64,000 nt of DNA, taken from positions 148,501 to 212,500 of the forward strand of contig CAJNDS010002473.1 of NCBI GenBank assembly GCA_905221605.1. Direction: 5' to 3'. A program made the position numbers and the translations under genes. Each line of letters begins with the position of its first letter. Position 1 is the stretch's first letter. This document shows, in pieces, positions 29,645-40,103 of this stretch. Below the pieces are notes generated by a model. It was given only the letters and a program-made list of their open reading frames with translations, made no database searches and was not told the DNA's origin. The DNA comes from Symbiodinium natans. Its lineage: Eukaryota; Sar; Dinophyceae; Suessiales; Symbiodiniaceae.

Positions 29645-29775
29645 TGTGGACAACCTTCTGATCACGCAAAAAAAGCGATACTGAGTGCCAAGGTGGCCTT
29701 AGCCTCTTTAGCTACTTACCTGCTTGGCCAGCCCCTTGACCCCAGCTCCAAAAGTTGCAACGGCAATCGTGAAAT

Positions 29776-29902
29776 CATATGAAGTAGGGTTTATACTACT
29801 GCTATTGGTGAGTGTATATAAGGTTCCTTCTTAATCTTGGTGAGTGTATATTTTGGGTGTCCTCTTGGGGGTACAAGAAATGCACACCCTACTTCATGTG
29901 AG
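29776..29902. repeat. Short inverted-repeat element, copy B, uninterrupted
   Basis: About 127 bp from CATATGAAGTAGGGTTTATA to CACCCTACTTCATGTGAG, with terminal inverted repeats CATGAAGTAGGGT and two internal GGTGAGTGTATA motifs. It aligns through the point where copy A carries the LINE. Size and structure are MITE-like; no transposase is visible. Confidence 0.8.
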
Positions 29903-30035
29903 TAGCAGCGTCGGGATAGCGGTCCAACCGACAGCAATTCAAATCGTAAGTGTTGCCTAATTATCACTGCCGAAAACAGGGTCACCGTGAATGCTAGGAC
30001 TGAAGACATAAACGCGCTTAAATGAACCACGATAG

Positions 30036-30245
30036 ATGTTTAACAGTAAGTTTTGGATTAAGACGGTCTTCCCTCCTGTTGAACTCGCAACAGCTATAGA
30101 ACGAAACGGTAGTTTAGGCACCATTTCATATTTGGGTGTTTTATATTTGTATTCGGGTAGGTTTGATAGGTTTAACTACAAGGACTTGCGTTATTTCACT
30201 CATTCATACATTATGTATGATTTTTTCATCAGTAAAAGTATATGA
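30036..30245 (+). CDS. Small ORF in AT-rich island, 69 aa
   Basis: Starts MFNSKFWIKTVFPPVELATA and is rich in aromatic residues towards its end. No family recognised. Listed because it is among the longer frames in a compositionally distinct island. Confidence 0.3.
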   Translation: MFNSKFWIKTVFPPVELATAIERNGSLGTISYLGVLYLYSGRFDRFNYKDLRYFTHSYIMYDFFISKSI

Positions 30246-30856
30246 AAGAAAGCACTATATCATATACTGAAAGTGTTGAAGTAATCAGCGAACAAAAGAC
30301 CATGGAGCAAAGACCGCCCTCCTCGATACCGTAGGTGTTGCCATAGTCCCTTAGAATTGGTTAAGGCAGTCGTGATATATTTCCAGATAATTAATAGAAT
30401 GTCGGATAAAGCGATGACAGCGACAAAAAAGAAAGGTGTTTTCATCAATGCTAGCGCCGTGTCTTGCATCCCTTGTAGATGTAAGAGACAGTCATATCAT
30501 AAGGAAACAATAACTGTGAAATAAGATAGCGTAAAAACAGCTAACGCAATTGAAGATAGTCAAGCTAACGATTGAAGATAGGCAAGCTAACGCAATTGAA
30601 GATAGGCAAAATTTAAAATTTGACAGTCGTCACGTGTCACTTGATGAGAACGGCATTGTTAAACCCGATAAGCAAATTGGAAGTGCACTGGGTTTGGAAC
30701 TCATAGCATAACACCTGATGAATGCGAGCAAAGAATAGAAGAGAACACTACAGATATTCAAGTCATCAAATAAGACATAGAACGTATAAAAGTTGAAAGT
30801 GATGAGTTGAAACAACGCATGTTTAAACATCTGACTTAATGTATACATAATATAAT

Positions 30857-31054
30857 ATGAATTGTTTGTGTTTCAATAAAGAGAAGAATGAAACTAAACA
30901 CCCTTGGTTAATTGAACGAAGAAAGATAAGAGTGCAAAATGCTAAGCTAAGTGCTACGATAGATGAACTAGAGGATTACCAACATTTGAGTCAGTATAAG
31001 AAACGGTTTAAATTGTTGTTCGAATTTCGTCAATTACAAGAGTTGTCAAAATAG
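30857..31054 (+). CDS. Small ORF in AT-rich island, 65 aa
   Basis: Starts MNCLCFNKEKNETKHPWLIE, is Lys/Glu-rich and probably helical. No family recognised. A short frame of 28 codons starts at ATG 31084, 30 bases downstream. Confidence 0.35.
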   Translation: MNCLCFNKEKNETKHPWLIERRKIRVQNAKLSATIDELEDYQHLSQYKKRFKLLFEFRQLQELSK

Positions 31055-31477
31055 TTACCTAAATATACAAGGTTGCTGATATCATGACAGTGTATAGTGC
31101 CATAAGTCCCAGACATCATTTTGAGCCCCGCGTGTTGCTGTACCATAAGCATGTCATAAGAGTGTGGTAATGGTTAAGTAGTTTGGAGGTGTTCCCCCGC
31201 CCATTGCTTCTTTTTTTGCCCCATGCCCATGCATATGTTTGAATATTAGTGAACGTATTAGAACATCTTTTCAGTCTAACTATGTCTGAAATCATCTAGA
31301 CTTGGTAATTTAGTAAGATGGAGAAGAGAATGTGCAGATCGTGCTGTGCCTCAAAGGATGAAGAGTTTGGTGGGTTAAAACAGGTAATAAATGCCGAGCA
31401 GCGAAACGAAAATGCTACAACAAAAATCAGAAAGAATATAACCAAGCGGGAAGAGGGGAGCGAGAGAAGGGCTTCTA

Positions 31478-31801
31478 TGCGAAGAATGCGGACATAACAT
31501 AAAGCACGAAGAGTGGGATGCCCGTTTCCATTTTGCATTACATCCGAACTCGGAACTACATGTACTGATGAAAGGCTACTTAAAGAAGCTAGGTAATCTA
31601 AGGAAAGAAGGCAACCTAAACGACAAATGACAAGCAGAAATTGAGGCAGAATACGAAAAAAGAAAAGGAAAATACGCTCGCGACTAAACGAACAATTTCC
31701 TATTCAATTTGCTGATGAAGGAAACACCCGAACCGCAACCCGAACCCGAGAAACCTAAATCCGATTTGATAAAGTATTCAATCACGTCCATCAGTTACTA
31801 A
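31478..31801 (+). pseudogene. Open stretch with two in-frame stops, zinc-ribbon-like start
   Basis: One reading frame carries LLCEECGHNIKHEEWDARFH, continues past a TGA at 31628 and a TAA at 31685 with still protein-like residues (QAEIEAEYEKRKGKYARD, then a Pro/Glu-rich stretch), and ends with a TAA at 31799. Just upstream, another frame (31318-31497) carries CRSCCASK, so a frameshift may separate two halves of a Cys-rich module. It reads as a decayed gene. Confidence 0.45.
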
Positions 31802-31890
31802 TGAGCGATGAGTTTTTAGGGGGTTTCGCTATGCGTTGTGGTAAGCATAAGGACAGAATAGTTATTGAGATTCCTGTTGATATGTCTTAA
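31801..31890 (+). CDS. Tiny ORF overlapping the previous stop (TAATG)
   Basis: ATG 31801 overlaps the preceding TAA by one base and gives MSDEFLGGFAMRCGKHKDRI and on to 29 aa. The stop-start overlap is typical of compact viral or bacterial-type gene arrangements. Confidence 0.3.
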   Translation: MSDEFLGGFAMRCGKHKDRIVIEIPVDMS

Positions 31891-31959
31891 CAAAAGAAAT
31901 TCTGAAGAAAAGAACACTTAAAGAAATAACACCAACATATACCTATATAGCTTAAGGTG

Positions 31960-32142
31960 ATGTTGAGCCATAAGTTGCAGGTTGAAATTCTTGACTTTAT
32001 GATTGACGAGATTGAAGATACAAATGATTTGTTGCTTGAGGGAGCTAACACTTCCCAGAATGACGCCGACAGAAGTAAATTTACAGAGACGAAAATATCT
32101 GAAGGAAGAACTCGTTTTGGCGCTCCTAACGGTTGCTGGTAG
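31960..32142 (+). CDS. Small ORF in AT-rich island, 60 aa
   Basis: MLSHKLQVEILDFMIDEIED and on; acidic N-terminal half. Another frame overlaps it. No family recognised. Confidence 0.3.
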   Translation: MLSHKLQVEILDFMIDEIEDTNDLLLEGANTSQNDADRSKFTETKISEGRTRFGAPNGCW

Positions 32143-32192
32143 CGCGTGGCCGTGCAGCGCATTTGGGGTGATGAGCAACAAAGGTGCTATTG

Positions 32193-33217
32193 CCCTAAAC
32201 CCTAAACCTTAGCCTGTAAGAAGAGGGCTTTGATGAGGGCTGAGGCTCGGGGTTTGGGCTTTAAATATGTTAAATGGGGTTTACGAAAAAAGGGGACCCC
32301 CAATAGAGATCCCCAAATAGTAGGATCCCCTTAGAATAAGGACCCCTTTAAGGCACCGCTAATTTCGGAACCCCCCCCCCCCAAATGGCCTCAACCTTGA
32401 AACCTGAAGCCCGCCGTGGCGAGGTGGCGTTACTCGCGCTGAGGGCCACTTGGCAAACTAAGTTGAACCCTCCCCCCCCAACAACAACAAACGCTCAAAC
32501 ACTTAATCCATTAACCCCCCCCCCCCCCCCCAAACCGTCCTCTGGGTTTAGTCAGCGTTCACAGCGATTGACAAGCTGTGACTTCGGCCGGAGGTTTTCA
32601 TTGCAACTTGGCACTGTAAGCACTAGACCTGAAGCCTAAACCCTAAACCCTAAACCCTAAACCTTGGACATCAAGGAACGTGCCTCAACTAGATCTTGGG
32701 TTCCCAGGTTGGGCTCGTGACTCTCCCGGTTTCTTGCTCCAAAGCCCTGCACCTCTCAATCCAAGAGGGTTTAGGGTTTAGGGTTTAGGGTTTAGGGTTT
32801 AGGGTAAACCCTAAATCCTGAACCTAAACCCGAGCCCCCAAACTCTATACCATAACAGGTAACAGCAAGCCCGGTTTGTTTCTAAGCCATTCGTTCGAGG
32901 TTGAAGATGAAGGTTTAGGTCTTAGGATGGGAGACTATGAGTCCCAATGTTACTTGTGTCATAGGAATGAATGAATGGCGAGTGTTCAGGGTGCGGTGAG
33001 GGTTTAGTTAGTGGGTTTGGTTGGTTCTTACAGGGAGTGGGGTTTAGATCTGGGGTTCAGCCCCCCTCTCCCTTAAGCACCGATAGCCTAAGTCATCGAA
33101 GCCCAAGACAAGTTCCCTACACGTTTCGGGGTTTAGGGTTCTTCTAATGTTTCCTTGAAGGCCCAAGTACTCCCTGTATTTAGGTACACGGACCCGCAAT
33201 TAACCCCGCCTAAGGTC
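32193..33217. other. Repeat-rich stretch with a possible exon
   Basis: C runs at 32370-32383 and 32515-32531, telomeric tracts at 32636-32662 and 32766-32806. A possible exon at 32546-32609 (SQRSQRLTSCDFGRRFSL, then QLGT and a GTAAGC donor) follows TTTAG. A frame from 32385 is Arg/Ala-rich and unassigned. Confidence 0.45.
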
Positions 33218-33310
33218 ATGGCAGAGGAGCGGTTGCAGGTCAACTGCTTCCATTGTTCTGCTGCCGCTGGGACCCTGGCCGGCGAAGTTGCCGTTGAGGG
33301 TTTACCGCGT
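33218..33310 (+). CDS. Coding-like fragment
   Basis: From ATG 33218 the frame reads MAEERLQVNCFHCSAAAGTL and then AGEVAVEGLPR. A CCTAAG acceptor-like end lies at 33214. Family unknown. Confidence 0.4.
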
Positions 33311-33493
33311 TGAAAATAGGGGGTACTGCTTCTTGAAAGTGTATACGTGTCGGCCGTGGGTTCAAAAGCGTTGCTTCGGGTGGTGTAGGGAGCTGGTTCG
33401 CCTTCCATGTATCGGGGTCAGCCCAATGCTATGGCTCCCGGCGGTACCTTTTGCCTATGCCCACACCAGTAGCCGGATATCACGCGCCCCGAG

Positions 33494-33537
<44 letters not shown>

Positions 33538-33570
33538 ACTTTCGCTCTCTCTTTTGCTGGCTCTGGCTCT

Positions 33571-33617
<47 letters not shown>

Positions 33618-34189
33618 ATGTATATGTATATATATATATCTCTCTCTCTTGTGTAACAATATGTGTGTTTATGTGCATATACACAGATGCAGACACACAG
33701 ACATACATACAGACATACAAACATATATATATATTTACATATTTATATATTTATATATTTATATATTTATATATTTATATATTTATATATTTATATATTT
33801 ATATATTTATATATTTATATATTTATATATTTATATATTTATATATTTATATATTTATATTTAAATATTTATATCTATATGTAGGTATGTATGTACGTAC
33901 CTATTATATACATACATACGTACATACGTACGTACATACATACAAGCCCTTCGAAGCCCTGAAGCCTAAAGTAGCCCTAGCAAGGTCGCAAGCTCCATGG
34001 CATCATCTCGATGGGCTCAGGCCTCCTTGGGTCGGGGGGGATGCTGGCTTATTCGCTTGCTGTAGTTGGGGTTTGGGGTTTAGGGTTTAGGGTTTAGGGT
34101 TTAGGGCTTACGGCTTAGGGCTTAGGGCTTAGGGTTAGGCGTGTGAACCATGAAACGCATTATGCCCTAGTACTACTACCTACTTCGGG
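33311..34189. repeat. Microsatellite block and telomeric tract
   Basis: (CT)n at 33498-33532 and 33570-33613, then an 8-mer TTATATAT array (33724-33870), then CATA/CGTA steps (33895-33945). Long open frames across this block are repeat translations. A TTTAGGG tract lies at 34068-34135. Confidence 0.85.
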
Positions 34190-34470
34190 CCCCAAAACTG
34201 CGTGCACGTACGCGCATCCTTTAAGTACAGGGTTTTTGCCGCTTTTGCCCAAACGCGGTTTGTCACTGCACCATCTGCAAGCATAGGTGTTTGCATAAGA
34301 AGATTTTGGGGGTCTGGGTTTGGCATTCGCGGCGGTAATTTGCATGCTGCCCTCGCTTGTGCCAGCCGGTTGGTCGATTTCGGGAGCGCCAAGAGCATCG
34401 GCACTTCCTCGAAGAGTATCCTCGCCGGCTTCACCATTTCAAAGGTTACACCGCCCTTGAATTGCTTACG
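34190..34470 (-). CDS. Minus-strand coding-like exon candidate
   Basis: Reading from an acceptor-like TGAGCACAG (its end at 34471) the minus strand stays open for about 280 bases, including MVKPARILFEEVPMLLALPK and MLADGAVTNRVWAKAAKTLY. Composition is protein-like; no family is recognised. A plus-strand frame over the same bases (34202-34486) is also open, so the strand is uncertain. Confidence 0.4.
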
Positions 34471-34688
34471 CTGTGCTCACAAGTGACACCTGAAGATTTC
34501 TCCGGCAATGGACATCTACTCCCTAAACCCTAGACCCTAAACCCTAAACCTTTGGCCGCATGCCAACCGGAGTTCGGCTGCCAGGCGAGGTGGTCGGTTT
34601 AGGGCTTGACCTTGCACAGCCTGCAGGGCAGTTGTTGGGTCACGGGGTTTCCAAGCTTATTAAAGTTTATATAGGGTTCGGGGCACTA

Positions 34689-34912
34689 AACCCTAACCCC
34701 TAAACCCTAAACCCTAAACCCTAAACCCTAAACCCTAAACCCTAAACCCTAAACCCTAAACCCTAAACCCTAAACCCTAAACCCTAAACCCTAACCCTAA
34801 ACCCTAAACCCTAAACCCTAAACCCTAAACCCTAAACCCTAAACCCTAAACCCTAAACCCTAAACCCTAAACCCTAAACCCTAAACCCTAAACCCTAAAC
34901 CCTAAACCCTAC
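34689..34912 (+). repeat. Longest CCCTAAA array (about 220 bp)
   Basis: About 31 units with one CCCTAA slip near 34793. Confidence 0.97.
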
Positions 34913-35159
34913 ACGGCCAGGATTGGTTTACGGTTCGTTGTGTGTCCTACACCCCCTACCCCCCCCCCCCCCCCGGGGGTCTTGATAGAGCCTAGGCTTT
35001 TGTTGTGGAGAGCCTGTGGGGCAAGGAGGGATTTCTTTCGGCTGGATGTAAGCCTCGAACAAGTGACTTTAAGTTTGAAGTGTTGCCCTTTGGTGGGGGA
35101 GGGGGTCCGGGGGGAGGGGGTGTAGCGCTCAACCCTACACCCTAAGCCCTCAGCCCTTG

Positions 35160-35335
35160 GCCCTAGGGCCCTAGGCCCTAAGCCCTTAGCCCGAAGCCCC
35201 AAGCCGGAAGCCTTAGGCCCTAAGGCCCTAAGGCCCTAAGGCCCTTAGGCCCTAAGGCCCTAAGGACCTAAGGACCTAAGGCCCTAAGGCCCTAAGGCCC
35301 TTAGGCCCTTAGGCCCTTAGGCCCTTAGGCCACCC
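35160..35335. repeat. TAAGGCCC minisatellite
   Basis: Tandem 8-9 base units CCCTAAGG / CCCTTAGG alternate over about 175 bases. Confidence 0.9.
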
Positions 35336-37913
35336 TAACCCAAAGGTCGTAGCTTGCGAATCCTCAACCCCAACTAGCCCCACAAGCCTGGAACTGCACA
35401 AACCTAGTTAACGATTGTTTCGTGTGTGCTTCTTCTCACTCCCAATCAAGGGCACCCCCTGAGACATCCAGAGTCCTTACTATCGGAACCCTAAACCTCC
35501 AACCCTAGACCCTAAACCCCAAACCCTAAACCCTAAACCCTAAACCTAACGCCTTAAGCGCCGACAAGCTTCCCAGGCTGCAGCCCGCCTGGAAGGCTCT
35601 GTGTCCAGGATCTCGTGCTTTTTGGGGGGGGTGGATACAGGCCCATAGGTTTAGGGTTTAGGGTTTAGGGGTTTTAGGGATTTTGGGGGTTTTTGGGGTT
35701 GGATACAGGCCTATAGTAGCTATTCTTGGCCCTTGGGGGATGGGGGCGTAGGGTTTAGGGTTTAGGGTTTAGGTTTTGGGGTTTAGTATAGGTGATTGGA
35801 GTTTAGATGTGTGTTTGCCTTTGTGGTGGTGAGGGGCTGAGGGGTTTAGAGTTTAGAGGTTTGATACGTGCATGTAGCGTTGATTGCTTGGGGTGTAGGG
35901 TTTAGGGTGTGGGGTTTAGGGTTTGGGTGAGAGCGAAGGCCTTGCCGGAAAGCAGATGTCGGGATATTGACTAGGACCCAGAGTAGGCCCTTATTCCTGT
36001 TTATTATAATGATTATCATTATTATCATTATTATTATTATTTTATGGTTTTTTTTTGGGGGGGGAGGTTAGGTTTTAGGGTTCAGGGTCCAGGGTTTAGG
36101 GCGACCAGGACCCAGAAGACTAGGCCCGACCCAGAGGAGGCCCTTATTCCCTTCTTAAGGGGGGTTTAGGGCTCAGGGTTTAGGGTTTAGGGTTTAGGGT
36201 TTAGGGTTTAGGGTTTAGGGCTACTAGGGCCCAGAGTAGGCCCTTAGTCTTTTTTTATTCAGGGTTTAGGTTCCCTCAGAAGCCCTCTAAACCAAACATG
36301 GTACGGTTTTAGGGCTTAGGGTTTAGGGTTTAGGGTTTAGGGTTTAGGGTTTAGGGTTTAGGGTTTAGGGTGAGGTTACTCTCGGGTCTAATGGAGTTTG
36401 CAGGGTCCGAAGTTCTGGGCTCTAAATTCAACAAAAAAGCTACGGCCCGCAACCCTGGGTTTAGGGTTTAGGGTTTAGGGTTTGGGGTTTGGGGTTTGGG
36501 GTTTAGGGTTTAGGGTTTAGGGTTTAGGGTTTAGGGCCACTTACTTAAGGTGTCGGGGCAGGATTTAGTGTTTTGGGTCTTGGGGTTTAGGGCTTAGGGC
36601 TTAGGGTAAAGTGCAGTGTGTGCCAGCATTGGCTCGAGACTTCCGCGGACGGTGTTGGTGTCAGTTTGAGCCCTAAGCTACCGAACATCATCGGCCTAGA
36701 GTTTAGGGTTTAGGGTACCCCGACAGGTTCCCCCAGGAGCAGCTATCTAGCGTTGATTTGGGGTTCAGGGTTCAGGGTTCAGGGTTTAGGGTTTAAACTA
36801 GGCTTGACCCGATTTTCAAAGCCGCGCGGCTTGCTGTCCCAATGGTGGCGCAAGCCTCTGCGTGCGCGCAGCGCAGCTACGAGGCTCTTGGGGTTTGGAG
36901 TCTGGGATGAGGGTTTGGGAGTTTAGGGGTTTAGGAGTGTAGGGGTTTAGGAGTTTAGGGGTTTAGGAGTTTAGGGGTTTGGGAGTTTAGGGGTTTAGGA
37001 GTGTAGGGGTTTAGGGTTTCAGGGATTTTGGCTTCATATTTGCCGTAAGCTCGCTACCAACGAGCCCGGTCAAGGCCGAATGATCTACATGTCACGTGGC
37101 AGTTGCAGGCGTCGGGTGCTGTACCAAAAAGGGTCCATAGTTTAGATCAAAGCCGGTAGTTTAGATCAACCCCCCACATAGATACCCTAAATCCTAAACC
37201 CTAAACCTTACACCCTCAACCCTAAACCCTAAACCCTAGATCCAAATTAAACCCCCAAACCGCTTAGATACACAGGCCCTAAGGGTTTGACTTGAGGCTT
37301 GGGATGATTGACCAAGGGGCCAACACGGAAGTTTATAGGGACCCTTGACTCCTAGACCAACCCGCAAGGTTTAGGGTTTAGGGTTCAGGGTTCAGGGTTT
37401 TGGGTTTTGGGTTTTGGGTTTCTTAGTAGTAGAGTAGGTAACCTTTAACCTTTTTGGGGTAGTATAATCCCCTTATAATGCCAAAGGTTAACCTTTAATT
37501 CCCCCAGGACACTGGACGACCAGGAAGAGTCCTTGTAGGGATTAGAGTACCCCCGATTATAATACCTATGAAGGACTGTTAGTATAAGGGGAACATCCTA
37601 AGCTAAGCCCATCAACAGTGGCCAGCAGGATTGGGGTTTAGGGCTTGTGGTTTAGGGTTTCGTGCTGCGCGCTTAGGGTCCCACTGCGCGCTACAAATCC
37701 CTGAGCCCCCAGGCCCTCATAAGCCCTCCCTAGAGCAATGGATGTATACCTAGAATCGGGAAGTTGCCTACCCAGTTACATATAATTAAAAAACCCTAAA
37801 CCCTAAACCCTAAGCCCTAAGCCCTAAGCCCAAAGCCCTAAGCCTAAACCCTAAACCCTAAACCCTAAACCCTATGCCCTAAAGCCAGTTTTTTGAAAAC
37901 AAAAACGCTCCAG

Positions 37914-38015
37914 CCGCTTTGTGCAGCTATTCAGGACGTGTTGGATTCGCAGCTGCGGCAGCTTAGAGAGTGCCTTCTGCAGCAACACCAGGCGGCCACG
38001 CGAGCATCCGGCCAA
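37914..38015 (+). CDS. Coiled-coil-like exon candidate
   Basis: After CTCCAG the frame reads PLCAAIQDVLDSQLRQLREC and then LLQQHQAATRASGQ, strongly helical with heptad-like leucines. A GTGGGTTTTAGGG donor follows. CCCTAAA upstream, TTTAGGG downstream. It may belong with the helical islands at 39155 and 39714. Confidence 0.55.
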
Positions 38016-39154
38016 GTGGGTTTTAGGGTTAGGGTTTAGGGTTTAGGGTTTAATCCGTTCTACTTATACTTGAGCGCATTGACCCTTAGGGGTAGGATTG
38101 AAAAAACTGAAATTGCGGACCTGCGGATTTTGGTTTTAGAGCTCTAGGAGGTTAAGTCAAGTGGGAGCCTGCCATGACACAGCACTCACCTCAAAAGCAC
38201 TCACCGTCGAAAGATGCGCGCATCGGATATTCAATATGCTTATAGCTTGGAATTGTGGCTGCTCCCTGGTTGACGGAAAAATCTCACTTCCTGCAGAGAA
38301 TGGTAGATGGTAGCATGCTTGTGCTTAGAGCAACTTCAAGAAAAGTGAGATGGGGGAGTTTGGGGAGGAATCTGGGAGGAGTAAAGCATTGCAAGGGCTT
38401 GCTTTACGGAAGCTGTATGGTTTCAGTGCTGTGCATATAGAATATAGAATCGCCAACATGCAGGAACTGCATACTTAGCCAGATGAGGCTCCTAGGTATT
38501 TCGGGGCGATGCCTTGAATGGGTCGCACGCGCCTTTCATTCGCTTTACACAACTTGCACAACTTACTTTCATACACCTTGCATGTAACTGACATACACCT
38601 TCGTGCGATTTCCCACGCTACCTTTCACGCAGCATAGCACTCGGCTGCTTGACTTGCGGTGGTTGAGCTGCTTTGGAATTGAACACGGCTTGCCAGAACC
38701 CTGAGGGTCCATGTACCTAAAAAGGGAATACTTGGGCCCTAGGGGGCCCAAGTACATAATATTCAGGTACATGGACCCCTAAACCCTAAACCCTAAACCC
38801 TAAACCCTAAACCCTAAACCCTAAACCCTAAACCCTAAACCCTAAACCCTAAACCCTAAACCCTTAGGGGAAGCGTGAGGATGCCTCGTGCAACCTGCAC
38901 CCTTACATATCGTCCACAGCTAGCCCCCACCTAGAGGCTTTCCTCCTTGGAATGCTTTCGGCTTGCTTTGCGGCTCACCATTTTCGGGGTTTGGGCTCCC
39001 TAAACCCTAAACCCTAAGGAAACCTTTTGAAAAATCTGTCCCCCTCAATCCGACAAGGGGGTGGTCCAGGGGGCCCCCTCCAACCCCCAATAATGGGACT
39101 GATTCGGGACCCTCTTTAAGCCCTAAACCCTAAACCCTAACCTTAAACGCGTCG
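38016..39154. other. Non-coding stretch with palindromic element
   Basis: Includes a GGGTCCATG element (38705-38778) directly joined to a CCCTAAA array (38776-38862). The open frame 38255-38440 and a possible island at 38925-39000 (LEAFLLGMLSACFAAHHF) could not be confirmed. Confidence 0.5.
38705..38778. repeat. GGGTCCATG palindromic element, copy 3 (short)
   Basis: Arms GGGTCCATGTACCT and AGGTACATGGACCC enclose TACTTGGGCCC-TAGGGGGCCCAAGTA. A telomeric array starts at its right edge. Confidence 0.8.
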
Positions 39155-39244
39155 CAGCATCCACCTTGCGCATCGCAGGCCGACCTTGATCAGCTTCGCC
39201 AGGCCAATGCCAACGTCCGCCGGAAGACTGAGGCTATGGTTTCT
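39155..39244 (+). CDS. Coiled-coil-like exon candidate
   Basis: The frame reads ASQADLDQLRQANANVRRKT and then EAMVS before a stop, a clear heptad-style helix. CCCTAA-type repeats lie upstream and TTAGGG-type repeats downstream. Confidence 0.5.
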
Positions 39245-39713
39245 TAGGGTTCATGCTTGGGTGTTTAGGGTCAGGGTATAGGGTTTAGGGTTTAGGGTTG
39301 AGGGTGGGTATTCAGGCCCTAAGTCTTGAGGATGTACCCCTAAGAGGTTCCCTGAATGGACTCCAAACGTGGCCTTTATATTCCCTTCAGAGATGTTGGA
39401 AAAAGGGTTCCCCAAACCCAAGGATACAACCTTAGGGGTCCGAGGTAGAGTCCCATGGTTTAGGGTTTAGGGTTTAGGGTTTAGGGTTTAGGGAGAACCT
39501 TGTGAGCCCATTTGAGTAAGCCCCACAAATCGAAGCACTAAAAACTCGAAACCGCAGTCCGAAAGAACCCCTCAACCCCTAACCCCCTCAACCCTCAACC
39601 CCCAAAACTCTTCAACCCCTAAAGCCTGAACCCCTAAACCCCTAAAGCCCCAAACCCCCAAACCCCCAAACCCTAACCCCTAAACCCCAAACTCCTAAAC
39701 CCTAAACCCGAAA

Positions 39714-39813
39714 CAACATCTGCAAAAGGCCCTCGAGCCGCACATCCCCTTGAAGGAGCTGCCGCGCAGCGAGAGTGGTGCCTGGGATCCCGAGACGATG
39801 GAAGGCGGGAAAG
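39714..39813 (+). CDS. Coding-like exon candidate
   Basis: The frame reads QHLQKALEPHIPLKELPRSE and then SGAWDPETMEGGKG. Charged and helical. CCCTAAA-type sequence upstream, TTTAGGG downstream. Likely the same gene as the two coiled-coil islands before it, but that is inference. Confidence 0.5.
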
Positions 39814-39837
39814 GGTTTAGGGTTGAGAAGGGTTCAG

Positions 39838-39990
39838 GGGTTTAGGGGTTTAGGGGTTTAGGGGTTTAGGGGTTTAGGGGTTTAGGGGTTTAGGGGTTTA
39901 GGGGTTTAGGGGTTTAGGGGTTTAGGGGCTTAGGGTTTAGGGTTCAGGGGTTCAGGGGTTTAGGGTTTAGGGTTTCGGCTTTCGTGTTTA
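39838..39990 (-). repeat. TTTAGGGG array
   Basis: Tandem 8-mer variant of the telomere unit, about ten perfect copies and then mixed units. Confidence 0.9.
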
Positions 39991-40057
39991 GGGTTTAGGG
40001 TTTGTGGGAGCCCAAAGCCCCAGAAGTTGGCGAGGGGGGGGGGGGGGGGGGGGGGGG

Positions 40058-40103
40058 CTGATCTGTCAGAAGCTGTGCCGCTTGCTTGCAGAGGAAACGG
40101 AAG
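40058..40103 (+). CDS. Short coding-like exon candidate
   Basis: Immediately after a run of more than 20 G, the frame reads LICQKLCRLLAEETE and meets a GTCAAA donor. Short, so weakly supported. Confidence 0.3.

Larger units (their letters stand above)
29905..32190. other. AT-rich island without telomeric repeats
   Basis: About 2.3 kb differs from its surroundings: visibly AT-rich, no TTTAGGG units, and many small ORFs. It starts just after element copy B and ends where CCCTAAA resumes at 32193. Possible origins are an integrated virus-like element or other foreign DNA; I could not recognise a hallmark gene. Confidence 0.7.
34471..37913. other. Telomeric and minisatellite region
   Basis: Holds the longest telomeric array of the window (34689-34912), a 14-base C run (34961-34974), an 8-9-mer TAAGGCCC minisatellite (35160-35335), several TTTAGGG arrays (36176-36222, 36312-36372, 36460-36535), a GGGGTTTAGGAGTTTA minisatellite (36905-37020), fragments of the CTAGGACCC element, and weak coding hints (35000-35100; 36614-36680 QCVPALARDFRGRCWCQFEP; 36818-36885). 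Confidence 0.6.

Noticed and set aside
28664-29665. 333-residue minus-strand frame
   Set aside because: It is the shadow of the RCC1-like tandem repeats; the plus frame has the recognisable propeller motif.
33451-34090. Long frames rich in Leu-Ser and Ile-Tyr
   Set aside because: Translations of (CT)n and the TTATATAT array.
34202-34486. 94-residue plus-strand frame
   Set aside because: Competes with a more protein-like minus-strand frame; neither has a recognised domain, so only the minus strand was listed, with low confidence.
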